Shown here in pieces: positions 24,120 through 34,949 of a stretch of DNA of 64,000 nt (its first letter is position 1; every line of letters starts with the position of its first letter). Origin of the DNA: Lactifluus volemus (taxonomy: Eukaryota > Basidiomycota > Agaricomycetes > Russulales > Russulaceae); contig WTXI01000007.1 of NCBI GenBank assembly GCA_022376515.1, positions 1,138,429-1,202,428 of the forward strand, in the 5' to 3' direction. The notes beneath the pieces are model-generated. The model saw only the letters and a list, made by a program, of their open reading frames with translations, had not been told where the DNA came from and searched no databases. The translations under genes and the position numbers were made by a program.

Positions 24120-24770
24120 CACAAATTCCACCAGTCATGAGGTTTGAATGTCTCCATCAAGAATTGAAGCCATTCCCACTCTTTCTCAACAGCTTTAAGA
24201 TCCACAGAACCAACTTCTCCATGCATTGACATTCCTTTAAGTTATAAGTTGCACAGAATGAGGCAACCCACCCCTTGCCAGTAAGCTGCTGATCATCTGG
24301 CACATTGAATAAGTCTTTAAAATGCTTCCTTTTCTCTTATAACATGGGCCTGCTGATAACTTCATTCTTTGTTTCAAGGTAAACCCAGAGAACCAAGGCA
24401 CATTCCACATCAGGTCACATGACAATATGTGGCTGCTTTAAGGATATTGCAACAGAATTAGATTGACTGTATGCCTTAAGATGATAAGATCAGGCCTTTC
24501 TGTGATTGTGCATGAGAGTGCTGACTGCAAAAAAAGCAGTGCCCCATCAATTCTACTCTTGAAGTGGTAAACAATGTCACCCTGAGAGACCCCTGGGTGC
24601 TCATTCACATATTTCAGAACTGTGAGCCAGTCAGACAGAGTTAGATTCTGTCATGTGGTCTGCTGAGCCAGTTTAGCAGAGGTTTTTGATGCATTTGGCT
24701 TGTTCTTTTTGGGCTTCTGCTGATAAGGGGCTGGCTTATCTCAAGGCTTTCACACCACTTCTGTTTTAGG
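24120..24770 (-). pseudogene. pogo/Tigger-type transposase N-terminus with CENP-B-like HTH, decayed
   Basis: Read on the minus strand in shifting frames, the blocks LNWLSR/LTGSQF, STQGSLRVTLFTTSRVELMG, RPMLQEKRKHFKD-like, GKGWVASFC and EKLVLWILKLL are the order of a CENP-B-type double helix-turn-helix of pogo-family transposases (DNA binding at the element ends). Many stops and frameshifts are present and the DDE catalytic part is missing. Recognition is by pattern only, so confidence is moderate. A second relic of the same kind lies at 42570-43380. Confidence 0.5.
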
Positions 24771-25615
24771 TATCACAGATTGGCAGAGAAACACAAGTAG
24801 AGGGAAGTGTTGGTTACAACTGGAAGCCTTTGAGGAGCACACATTCTAATCACCCCCCACATGAATAAGGACAATGTTATTGTGTTTGAGTCAGTAAGGA
24901 CCACAATGAAAGGATCAGTAAGATGTATAATAAAAGACACATATTAGAGAAACAGGCATTGACACATTCACATTGAGGATGATACTCTGATATAATAGGC
25001 CTGTTACAACCCCTCCATGATAATACATATCAGTGACAAATTATCAGTCATAGATATATGTGGTATGATATTATGCATTATGAGATAATCAACTGTACAT
25101 TATATCTGTGCTCACTTTATTTATCAAATTGTACAAAGTTTCTTTTGGGTATTTGAAGGGTGCTCTAGGCTTGACTGCAGCTGGGGTGGGTGTTTATCTG
25201 CTCTCTCACACAATTAGTACTGAGGTTGATTGACCCTAGGTTGAGCATGCATTTTTTATATCAAATACATAACCAGTGAGTGCATTAATATTAAGCATTT
25301 CTTGTGTGAGAATATCAGTTACATAGTTGACAACTACATCACAAATACCAAGAAGCTCACTAAGAACCAGTGGAATCAAATCATAAAAAGCTGTTTTGCA
25401 CAAGAGAAACAAGATCATGACATTTTCATGATCAACAACACCCCTTTGATGGAGCAAAAATGCTAGGACCTTTATATTTCCAGCAGTCTAATTGAACCTA
25501 CTAAGGACTCAGGGTGAATGGTAAACACACTCTGAGTTGTACTACAATATCTCACTTACAATCACTTTAGCACCTCCTCTGACTGCACAGCCCATACATA
25601 CCCATTCCTGGGTGA
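24771..25615. other. Stretch without recognisable genes
   Basis: AT-rich DNA with a few short frames (such as 25236-25457 minus) that carry no motif I recognise. It ends at the target duplication of the copia element. Confidence 0.45.
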
Positions 25616-25620
25616 AGTTG

Positions 25621-25863
25621 TGTTTTGACTGGAGCTGTGAAGGACCCTTGAGTCACAGAGGACCAAGGGGACTGCAGTGGAGAGAATGAGACTATATTGA
25701 CCAAAGACAATGATAACAACTGACCTGCAGTGGAGAGAATGAGACTGAAGTCCCCAAAACTCCGTCCACTGCAGTAAAGGCAAGCCTGACTAAGCATATA
25801 CTAAATAAGGAAGGCAAATAGTCACAGAACCGTTGGGCTGACACTACAGTAGCCCAAATAACA
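25621..25863 (-). repeat. copia 3' LTR
   Basis: 243 bp, TGTTATTTGG...CAGTCAAAACA on the minus strand. Contains a 22-bp direct repeat whose core is CTGCAGTGGAGAGAATGAG. The purine tract GGGGGAG (minus, 25864-25870) lies immediately upstream. Confidence 0.95.
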
Positions 25864-25888
25864 CTCCCCCATGTCAGTACAACAGGTT

Positions 25889-28800
25889 CTAATGTGAATT
25901 AGAAGTCAATCCAAGCATTAAGATGCACCTATGTACTTTGAACCGGTCTAAGGCCTTTGTGAAGATATCAGCAGCCATGTCAGAAGTAGAAACAAATGTA
26001 GGTGTAATAAAACCGTCCTGAACAGCATCTCTCAACCAAAATAAGCAAAGAGAAAGATGCTTCATCTTGCTGTGATGCTCTGGGTTCTTGCTCACAGCAA
26101 TGGCGCTCTGATTGTCCATCCTGAGCAATGATGGTCCACAGATCAAGTATCCAAGCTCCCCCATGAACTGACCCATCCAAAGGATCTCCTTTCCGGCCTC
26201 AACAGCAGCAATGTGCTCTGCTTCAGTGGTGGACAGAGCAACAAGTGCCTGAAGCTTAGAGCTCCAGGAGACTGCACCAGTGCCAATCTTGACCACAAAC
26301 CCTCCAGTGGACTTCCCACTGTCAGGATTGCCTCCATGGTCCGAATCAGAGTAAGTGATGAAGGGCTCTGGACTGTCAGAAGGCTGATAGATGAGCTTGT
26401 AGTCCATTGTGCCCTTGAGGTAGCGCAAAACATGCTTGACAGCTTGCCAGTGCTGAAGACCAGGATTGGAGTTGAATCTGGCAAGAACTCCGGCAGAGTA
26501 GGCAATGTCTGGCCTTGTGGTGACAGCCAGATACATCAGGGACCCAACAATGGAGATATAGGGAAGTTGCCGCATCTCAGCAGCTTCTGCATCGCTCTGA
26601 GGGGACATGGAGGTGGAAAGGCGTGATCCAGGGTTGAGAGGAGTGGAGACAGGCTTACAATCATGCAGACCATACTCCTGGAGGAGGTTGGCAATGAACT
26701 GGCTCTGAGAGAGGGAAAGGGAATGTTTGGAGCGGTCTCTGTGAATCTCCATGCCCAGGAGCTGAGTAGTGGCTCCAAGATCACGGAGTTTGAAGTGAGA
26801 AGACAGCTCCTGAATGACTGAGTCAATCTGGGCACCATCTTTGCAGGCAAGGGTGATATCATCCACAAAGACAGGCATTAGGATGCGCACATCGCCTCTG
26901 AGGTAGATATACAGTCCATGGTCAGACTGGACGCGTTGGAAGCCCATAGACTTGAGCACAGAGTAGAGGGTCTGGTTCCAAACGTGACCAGCTTGCTTCA
27001 ACCCATACAATGACTTCCTCAACCTACACACATGGTCTGGTCCACCAACCTCAAATCCCTCAGGCTGCTGCATGTAGATCTCCTCCTCAAGAGTGCCATT
27101 CAGATAAGCATGAGAGATGTCCACAGAACGGAGCTCAAGGTCCTCCAAAGCAGCAATGGCAAGGATGATTCTGATGGTGGAATAGCGAACAGTGGGGGCA
27201 AATGTCTCCTTGAAGTCAAAGCCAGGGCGCTGGGAGTAGCCTTTTGCGACCAATCTCGCCTTGTAGCATTCAAGGGAGCCATCAGCATTGTACTTGACCT
27301 TGAAGAACCATCTGGAGCCTATTGCACACTTCCCAGGGGGCAACTTGACAACTTGCAAAGTGCCATTGACGCTGTGGGCCTCCATCTCTTCTTCACAAGC
27401 CTTGTGCCACAGATCTGCATCAGAGCGTCACTGAGAGAGCTTATAGGAAGGGGGCTCAGCTACAGAGGCTCCATGGGCGTTCAGGAGGTCAAGGGGATCA
27501 TCAGATGATTCCTCCTCTTCATCACTAGATGGAATGGTCGGAGTAGGCTCTCTGTGCTGTCTGTAGCGCTGTGGGACAGTCCATTGCTCAGCTAACCACT
27601 CCTCCCTAGGACGTTTGAGGCGCTGAGGGCGTGAGGGAAGAGTGTCTGAAGGTGCTGGTGAAGGAGATGGACTGATTGGAAGTGAAATGGATGAGAAAGG
27701 AGTGCTAGGAGATGGGTGGTGTGATGAGGAAGGTGAAGGATCGGAGTCTGGCTCAGCAGTGTAAAAGGGAGCAGATGGAGGTGTCTGAGGGCGAACTGAA
27801 GGCAGATCAGATGAAGTAGACCCATCTCCCCCATGAGCTGGCATCTGTGAGAGCTCAGAATCACTAGAGGCATCAGGGAGCAACTCAGGAAGCACAACAA
27901 GAGGGGTAGGAGCCTCCAGAAGGGAATTGAGGCGAGGGGGTGGGATGAAAGGAGTAGATTGCTTCTGAAGCCTGAAAAAGCGTTCATCAAAGTCAGCTCT
28001 CTCTGAGATGATCACCTTCTTGATCACTGGATTGTAGAACTTCCAAGCCTTGTAGCCATCAGGGTATCCAATGAAGACACACTTCTCCATGTGCACTCCA
28101 AGGCTGCCAAGTGGACGCTTGTCCCTCTGAATGAGAACATAAGCTGTGCAGCCCCAAACTCGGAGTCTAGAGACATCTGGCTTAGACCCAAGGAATGCCT
28201 GGTGAGGAGTGGAATCAGAGAGAGTAGAAGTGGTGATCCTGTTGCTAATATGAATGAATGAAGCCAAGGCCTCTCCCCAGATAGATGGTGGCATGCCAGA
28301 CTCATGAAGCATACAGATAATGCCCTCCTCCATCGTCCTATTAGCCCTCTCAGTGACCCCATTCTGCTGTGGACAATTCCTAGCTGTGTGCTGCCTCTGG
28401 ATGCCATGATCAATGCAGAAGTTGTCAAACTCCCTAGACATGTACTCCCCTCCCTTGTCATCTCTAAGTGTCCCAATCCTCTGTCCTGTGATGTTCTCTG
28501 CCCATGCCTTGAACTGTTTGAAGGCAGAGAATGTCTCAGATTTGCACTTCAACAGATAGACAGCTTTAAAGTGAGAGAAATCATCAATGAAGGCAACCCA
28601 GTAGCGAAATCCCTGATGAGTTAACACCTTCACAGGCCCATGGAGATCACTGTGGACGAGTTGGAGGGGTCTAGATGCTCTAGAGGTGGATGGAGGGAAC
28701 GGATCTGCGTGCATCTTGCCAGCTTTGCAGGCTTCACATACCGGATCAGGATCAGCATGAGAATCAAGCTTGAATCCAGTCACCAGGTTACCTGAGAGCA

Positions 28801-29260
28801 GCTTCTTGACCCCAGCAAGGTGTTGGTGACAGAGGCGTCGATGCCAAAGGTCCCAGTCCATAGGGAGAGTGGTAGAAGATGAGAGGGACGCAAATTGCTC
28901 CACTGGAAGTGTTTCCCCAGCCAGAAATGCAGCATTTGAAGGAGTGTCCACCTTTGCCTGAATGACAGTGTGTCCATCCCTGATGAAGTTGAGGGTGTCC
29001 CTCACAATAGAGATAGTGAAAGAGCGATGCATTGTGAGATATAGGACAGAGAACAGATTACTGGAGAGGGAGGGAACATATAGCACATTTGTGAACTCTA
29101 GAGGCGCCATCTCCTGCCCATCCACATTGAAGTGAACCGACCCAACACCTTCAGAATACAGCACAGATCCATCAGCTAGGTGAATGGGGATCCTGTGGGG
29201 CACCAAATTTCGCAGCCAATGATGGTTGAATGTCATATGAGCTGAGGCACCAGTGTCTGC
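25889..29260 (-). pseudogene. pol: copia pol: protease, integrase, reverse transcriptase, RNase H (one in-frame TGA)
   Basis: Protease: ADTGASAHM at about 29240. GAG-pre-integrase zinc region: WHRRLCHQH and CEACKAGKM. Integrase: VHSDLHGPV, TLRDDKGGEYMS and QQNGVTERANR give the D, D, E triad. A Ser/Pro-rich spacer follows. Reverse transcriptase: WFFKVKYNADGSLECYKARL, VDISHAYLNG and the active site FVDDI. RNase H: YSDSDHGGNPDSGKSTGG and LSTTEAEH. Integrase and reverse transcriptase are in one frame, divided only by a TGA at 27428-27430 (SQ-stop-RSDADLWHKAC), readily explained by CGA to TGA. The reverse transcriptase/RNase H part (25889-27385) is open for 498 residues. Gag lies in another frame, so translation from gag would need a shift or that indel is a mutation. 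Confidence 0.92.
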
Positions 29261-29827
29261 TGCAGATTCCAGGAGGTGTGAGAATGAGGAATAGGTGTGG
29301 CAGAGTCAGTGGAAGCAGAGGCAGCAGTAGAGGGCAAGGGAGAGCCAAATTGACAAGTCAACTTCTCCTTGAGGAAGCACTTGGCCTCAATATGGCCAAG
29401 GCGAGAGCAGAAGTCACATTTGGGGCGAGTGGAGGCCCTATTCTGTGAGTTTTGAGGAGAGGTGGATTGGGAAGGAAGGGAGGACGCCTGGGAAGGCTTG
29501 GAGGACGATCTGGGCGCAGTAGATGATGCAGAGAAGGCAGAGGTGGTCCCAGAGAGGTTTGAACACGTCTGATCCATGTTTCTGAGTGACTGGATGACAG
29601 ATGGCTTGTCAAACTTGTCCAGGACGGAGATAGTGTGCACAACATCGTCAAAAGAGTGTGGGAGCACCCTAATGATGGCCATGACTGCCAGTTCATCATA
29701 GAGGTTGTCCAGAGTGAAGGAAGATGGGGAAAGAGACTTGATGACCCTGATGTGCTCATCCACCTTGTTGATGAGGGAGTCTAGTGGCTCTGAGTTGTCT
29801 TTCTGGATGGAAAGGAGGGTGTGGTAG

Positions 29828-31310
29828 TAGACTGTCCGGGGGCTGGGCCGGCCCTTGTTGGCCCTAGGGCCGGGCCAGTAATTTGCTGGCCCTTGAGGGG
29901 CCGGGCCAGCACTGGGGTGGCCCAGCCCTTATTTCCAGGGCCAGGGCCAGAGGGTTTTACAACCAGCCCTTAGGGTCAGCCCTAGGGCCGGCCCTGCCCT
30001 TGCCTACCCTAAACAGGTGGCTGCAGTGGTGAGGGCAGGGTTGCAGCGGTGGTGCCATGCAAATGCGGCATCGGGACAGCGGCAGTGGTGGGGTTGCGAC
30101 AGCGACAGCAGCGGGATTGGGACAGCAGCAGCAGCGGGGTAGCAATGGTTGTGGAGGGGCAACGGCGACAGTGGGGTAGCAGCAAGCACAGTGGAGTAGT
30201 GGCGGCAGTGTCGGGGTGACAGTGGCCACGGCAGTGGTGGCGAGGGGAGGGGGGACCAGGCAAAGCTAGGGGAGACATCATGCAAGTGCCCCAGTTGCAG
30301 GTGTCAGGCATCGGATGGTTGCAAAAGTGACACCCGAGTGATGGTGATGCCGTGGAATGTCCACACATAACGACCCCCCTCAGCGCCAGTGGCCAAAGGG
30401 AAAGGGGAAAAGAAAGAAGATTAGTGGGAGCAATCAAAGAAAAGGTCATGACGCACCAACATGCACCATGCTAACAGAGAGGTGGCGGCGACAGAGGGCG
30501 AGCGCTAGCAGCAGTAAGAGGATGCGAGAGGAGGTGATACCAGAGGCGAGGCGATGGCGACAACAGAGGATGCGAGAGAGGTGAAGTGCAACAGTGGTGA
30601 CAAGGGAGGCAGAGAGGGACACGCCAAAAGTAGCACTTGAAGTTCAAGTTGACTAAGTGATGTTGTCAGGCATACGGGTTGGGGCAAGACAATTGTTTAA
30701 GATAAGCTATGGTAAATTATTTTATCAAGCTTGTATGGTGTAGTGGCAAACTGTTTGAGAGCCTTATTTTTCATATGCTGTTATTTGGGCTACTGTAGTG
30801 TCAGCCCAACGCTTCTGTGACTGTTTGCCTTCCTTATTTGGTATATGCTTAGTCAGGCTTGCCTTTACTGCAGTGGACGGAGTTTTGGGGACTTCAGTCT
30901 CATTCTCTCCACTGCAGGTCAGTTGTTATCATTGTCTTTGGTCAATACAGTCTCATTCTCTCCACTGCAGTCCCCTTGGTCCTCTGTGACTCAAGGGCCC
31001 TTCACAGCTCCAGTTAAAACATATGCACTGGTCGAGAGTTCAAATCCCAGTGTGTGCAATTGTCTGAAAGTAGCTGTGAGCTGATTATGCAAGCAAGTGT
31101 GAGAAACTTTTACTGAAATTAATTAATTGACTGATTATTTTTTTTAAGGGGTAGGGCCAGGTCAGCCCCGGGCCAGCCCCAGGTCGGGTCAGGGCCAGTT
31201 AATGCTGGCCCTCCAAGGGCCAGGGCCAACTGCAGGGTGGACCGGCCCTCAGGGCCAGGGCTGGGAAAAATGGGGGTGGCCCTGGCCCAGCCCAGCCCCC
31301 AGACAGTCTA
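29828..31310. mobile_element. Non-autonomous hAT-like element inside copia gag
   Basis: Tips TAGACTGTCCGGGGGCTGGG and, on the complement of the right end, TAGACTGTCTGGGGGCTGGG. The 8-bp TGTGGTAG flanks it (29820-29827 and 31311-31318). Both subterminal zones repeat GGCC(A/C)GGGCC-like words. The interior has CAG/GCGG-rich DNA, the A-rich shared core at 30425-30490, and a solo copia LTR (30779-31021). No transposase. Confidence 0.9.
30779..31021 (+). repeat. Solo copia LTR inside the hAT-like element
   Basis: Full 243-bp LTR with TATGC on both sides (30774-30778 and 31022-31026). It belongs to the same family as the host copia element, in opposite orientation. Confidence 0.93.
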
Positions 31311-31823
31311 TGTGGTAGGCATTGAAGCGAGGAGCAGTCCTCTGTTGGATGAAGGAGGCCTTCAGAATGTCCCAAATCTTGATAGGGTCTTCCTCACAGT
31401 CCCTAATGAGCACCTTGACATCATGAGTCATAGCAGTCTTCAGCGCACCAGCAGCCCTCTCAGCCTTAATCTCCCATCTCTCCAACTTCTCCTCATCCAC
31501 AGCAACAGCAGGGGCGATGACTTGGCCCTGGGAGTCTCTGACCTTGGGTTTTGGAGCTGGTTTCTTCTCCTGGCCCGAAACAAGGCACCAGAGACCATTG
31601 AGTTGAAGCCAGGACTTGATGTCATCAGCCCAAAGTCAATAGTTTTTGCTTGTGAGGGGAGAAATGGAGGAAACAGAGAATTCCTTGGTAAAGGACATGG
31701 TGTAGGAAGGTGTAGGAGGATGAAAAGGATAATTTTAAGTGATTTTGAGAGAGTAAGAGGCAGAGAGGAGTAAAAACGAGTGGAAGTGTTTAAATGGGAG
31801 TGAAAGGTGTCTATTGATGCAGG

Positions 31824-31838
31824 GCAGGGCCCATAACC
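31824..31838 (-). other. copia primer-binding site for an initiator-Met half tRNA
   Basis: Directly after the 5' LTR, the minus strand reads GGTTATGGGCCCTGC. This is complementary to the anticodon stem-loop side (GGGCCCATAACC) of eukaryotic initiator tRNA-Met, not to a tRNA 3' end, as in Drosophila copia and Ty5-like elements that prime from a tRNA cleaved in the anticodon loop. Confidence 0.85.
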
Positions 31839-32081
31839 TGTTTTGACTGGAGCTGTGAAGGGCCCTTGAGTCACAGAGGACCAAGGGGACTGCAGTGGAG
31901 AGAATGAGACTGTATTGACCAAAGACAATGATGACAACTGACCTGCAGTGGAGAGAATGAGACTGAAGTCCCCAAAACTCTGTCCACTGCAGTAAAGGCA
32001 AGCCTGACTAAGCATATACTAAATAAGGGAGGCAAACAGTCAAAGAAGTGTTGGGCTGACACTACAGTAGCCCAAATAACA
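31839..32081 (-). repeat. copia 5' LTR
   Basis: 243 bp with TG...CA ends, followed on the right by the target duplication AGTTG at 32082-32086. Confidence 0.95.
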
Positions 32082-32086
32082 AGTTG

Positions 32087-32800
32087 AGCCTAAACATAGC
32101 TTTCTCCCACATTTTCAGTTCACTTCACCATGCCAAGTTATACCCTTTAGTTTCTAAATCATTCCTTTATGCTTCTTCTGTCTTGATGATGGGTCCTGAA
32201 GCCCACTGGGACACATTAGATAACTTTTGCAACTTTGCAAATTGACACAAGACTGTTGGCCTTTATTTGTAGCATTAAGTAATTGAAAAACCCTGTTTAT
32301 TTACTAACTTGATCCTGCAGTGTCAACACTTCTTTGAAAGCTCACTTTGGCAATTACCAAAATAATTAATCACTGGTCATTACTAACATTCAGTGTGTGA
32401 TCAGGATATCAGGTTTTCCTGATGTGCTTCACCACCACATGATGTAACATATTCAAGTTGCTGACATTAATATTTAAGTTGTTAAAGCAATGTGAGGCTA
32501 GGTTTAATAACTTATCAGGTCTTTCAAAAGACCAACAATAAGGTCAACATTTTCACCATTATTGCCTAAGTTAAATTCACATGAGCTGAACACTGTTGCC
32601 CCAGCAAGAGCATTCCTTAAGTTTGGTCCAGCTGTATATACAAAAAACATCCAGAATTCCCCTGATATTATGCATTCTTGTAATTCAGACAACCTAGATT
32701 GGCTGGGTCCAGTCAGAGGCTGTTGTCATGAAGTTAGGTGGTGGCTCTCTCATACCCATGGGCTGCCTTGCTAGTGGCACCTCTATAAGAGGTACTGCTA
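32087..32800. other. Stretch without recognisable genes
   Basis: Short frames only. A fragment at about 32413-32437 (ATCAGGTTTTCCTGATG) resembles the two tips of the 172-bp MITE joined together, possibly an extreme deletion product. Confidence 0.4.
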
Positions 32801-32972
32801 CATCAGGAAAACCTATCTGGCCTTAAAGTGTATTAGATGCTCCTTAGAGCTTACTTAAGTGTCTTATTGACATTAGTAATTAGATCCTTCTACTTACCAC
32901 TGTCAATAAGTCACTTAAGTAAGCTTTAAGGAGCATCTAATACACTTTAAGGCCAGATGGGTTTTCCTGATG
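32801..32972. mobile_element. 172-bp palindromic MITE, copy M3
   Basis: Hairpin of the same family and length as M1, with TA on both sides (32799-32800 and 32973-32974). Confidence 0.85.
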
Positions 32973-33149
32973 TAGTAGTGATACATCTATCATTGATATA
33001 GAGTTAGAAAGAAGTGAAAGAAGAGAGGTCAGAAGTGTTCAGTAAGGAGAGTAAGGGGACTGTATAAAGAGCAGAGAGGATTGGAAAAAGAGTAAAACCT
33101 TATAGGGTGCCTGAGATAAGGTTTGCAGGAGTGTGGGTATAGTTTAGTT

Positions 33150-33329
33150 GTTAAAGAAGAGTAAAGCAGAGTGAGAAGAAAGAAAGAAGTCTACCCAGTG
33201 GACCAGGCCAGGCAGAAAGCTATAGAGTATGAAAAGATGGAGCATCTGGGCAGGGTTAATGTTGTCAAAGAAGCTCTAGATATTAAAGAAAATTGTAAAT
33301 ACCACCTGGCTAGCAAGAATACAGAACTG
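33150..33329 (+). pseudogene. Short ORF fragment interrupted by retroposon copy 1
   Basis: The frame RKKEVYPVDQARQKAIEYEK to HLASKNTEL is charged and helix-like. Across the insertion (after the duplication, from 34861) it may continue with SKVGKVQGPIHHTAIVVATK, then a stop. Function unknown. Confidence 0.4.
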
Positions 33330-34860
33330 CATTCCTTCTTGGTCTCTTACCACCATCATCGTTGTTTTTCCCACGATGCCTTACCCCCCGTCCTCTGCAA
33401 AGTCGACTATCAACAAGCTCACACAGACACTGAGTCTGGTGTTCCAGGTGCCCAGGAAGCCCTGGAGACTGCTTGCACAGTTCTGAAGAATGTGCCCATT
33501 GGGGACGACGCTGTGGTGGAGGCTGCCCTCAAGGCGGCTCTCCTAGCGGCCACATCAGTAACTTTTCCCCCCTTTCTGCCCCCTTCCCTCCCCACCCTGG
33601 CCACTGCAACCCCCTTGGAAGCAACAACCCGGTTGGCTTGGTTGTTGGTGGTGGCCAGTGTTTCCCCTCCCTCTCTCTCAGAGGCCCCTCCCCTGTCCCC
33701 TACCGGACAGCAGGACGAGTCTGGCCCTTCTAATTCCCACGAATTTTACCCTCCCAGGGTTTTTACTGGGACTCCCATTTCTCAGCCCACCTCAACGCCC
33801 ACCATGGATACTTTGGACGGTGGGGCAGAGCCCCTTCCCTCAACTCGCTACTTCCCCCAGGCAAGCGGCTTGCCAAGAAGAAGGCACTTGCTGTAGGTGA
33901 AGAACTTTCCATCTTCGACATCTACAATATCTTCCATCATCATTGGTTCCTCTCCATGGACCACCTCAAGGCGAACGCCCTCTCGGCTCAAAAGGCTGAA
34001 GATGGAAAATTTTTCTGGGTCAAGTTTACTCCCCAGTTCCATGCTCACCTGGTCAAGTGCACTGTTGCGCTTGTGCCTCGCCCCATCAAAAAGGTGAAAC
34101 AGGTGATGTTTGGTTTCATTTTAGAGCTTCTCAACAGTGAAGGCCCCACAGCCTTTTTCGATCTCACTAAAGGTCAACAGCATCAAACCCGTGCCCAAAA
34201 GGAGAAGAAGCAACTTGCATGGAAAAGGAATCGCGCATCGAGGCGAGAACACCAGAAGACCGTGGAAGAAGCAGTCAAAGGCAGACCACAACAGCAATGC
34301 CAGCAGTGCGGACACAAGTTCACCTCTTGCAAAGCCGCGAAGAGACACCAATGCCCTTTATCCAAAGAGGCGAGCGGGAAGGGTGGGGATGGGAAGGGCA
34401 AAGGTAAAGCTGACGCCCCCCCTAAACTGAACAAGCCGGCCCCCAACACCACCACTGCACCTTCTGCCCCCCCCCTCACTCTCTCAGCCACTATGGCTCT
34501 GCAAGCTGCGAAGATGTCGAAGCCAAAAGCACCCCTGAAAAAGAAGAAGCCGAAGGCTGCCTCAAAAGCGCCTGAGGCCCCCTCCAGTGCTATAAGAGCG
34601 GCTTTTAGTTGTCCCCCTGTACACATGATGGCTGGAGAGCTTGCTTCTGACCAGCCCTATGAGAGTACTGCAGACAGGCGTTCAGAACAGTTGAACACTG
34701 CGAAGAAGCGTCAGACGCGCCGTGGGCTGATGGACACATTATGTGACAAGTGATAAGTCTTAGGTAGTAGTTCTGTTAGGACTTTGACACGGTATAGCGG
34801 GCGATCCCCAGAAATCTGTCTAGTTAATAGAAAATGCTTCAAAAAAAATAAAAAATAAAA
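33330..34860 (+). mobile_element. A-tailed retroposon carrying a zinc-finger ORF, copy 1
   Basis: The unit is flanked by the 12-bp direct repeat AATACAGAACTG (33318-33329 and 34861-34872) and ends in an A-rich tail (AAAAAAAATAAAAAATAAAA), the signature of target-primed reverse transcription. Its 5' end coincides with that of copy 2 at 40351, so it is a defined unit rather than a random truncation. It encodes one broken ORF and no reverse transcriptase, hence non-autonomous. Confidence 0.85.
33378..34753 (+). pseudogene. Zinc-finger ORF of the retroposon, copy 1, frameshifted
   Basis: The likely start is ATG at 33378; its first 12 codons (SSAKSTINKLTQ) are in another frame from what follows, so an early indel is likely. 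Next comes QEALETACTVLKNVPIGDDA, a long Ser/Pro/Thr-rich linker, then after a second frameshift near 33870 a well-kept block: IFDIYNIFHHHWFLSMDHL, WVKFTPQFHAHLVKCTVALV and VKQVMFGFILELL. A coiled basic region precedes the finger CQQCGHKFTSCKAAKRHQC (Cys-Cys-His-Cys), then Lys-rich DNA-binding-like tails to 34753. The last part (33956-34753) is open for 265 residues. Family unknown; by position it resembles a LINE ORF1 without ORF2. Confidence 0.65.
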
Positions 34861-34949
34861 AATACAGAACTGAGTAAGGTGGGCAAGGTGCAAGGCCCCA
34901 TCCACCACACTGCTATTGTTGTAGCTACCAAATGGCTAAGCTGACAGGA

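Larger units (their letters stand above)
29233..31698 (-). pseudogene. gag: copia gag, split by the hAT-like insertion
   Basis: The start codon at 31698 opens MSFTKEFSVSS; codon 21 is TGA (31636-31638), followed by LWADDIKSWLQLNGLWCLV, the usual copia gag start. The frame continues through EEKLERWEIKAERAAGALK and SFIQQRTAPRFNAYH, where the insertion 29828-31310 with duplicated TGTGGTAG interrupts it. Joining the flanks restores the frame (TLLSIQKDNSEPLDS). It goes on to NLYDELAVMAIIRVLPHSF and the zinc knuckle CDFCSRLGHIEAKC (C-x2-C-x4-H-x4-C) before ending at 29233. Gag would form the particle shell and bind RNA. Confidence 0.9.
25621..32081 (-). mobile_element. Ty1/copia element, near-intact, with nested hAT-like insertion
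   Basis: Two 243-bp LTRs (25621-25863 and 31839-32081) begin and end TG...CA and differ at about nine positions. The 5-bp AGTTG flanks the element (25616-25620 and 32082-32086). The primer-binding site adjoins the right-hand LTR and the purine tract GGGGGAG adjoins the left-hand LTR, as expected for minus orientation. Gag, protease, integrase, reverse transcriptase and RNase H are present in copia order. Two in-frame TGA codons and a gag-pol frame break, plus the insertion 29828-31310, inactivate it. Confidence 0.95.

Noticed and set aside
25562..25797. Small frames repeated at each copia LTR (for example MLSQACLYCSGQSFGDFS)
   Set aside because: They are translations of the 243-bp LTR and recur wherever an LTR lies; both strands are open by chance.
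29233..29260. Programmed frameshift between copia gag and pol
   Set aside because: Gag and pol are in different frames here, but the gene already has two TGA codons and a 1.5-kb insertion, and no clear slippery signal or pseudoknot is visible. A decay indel is simpler.
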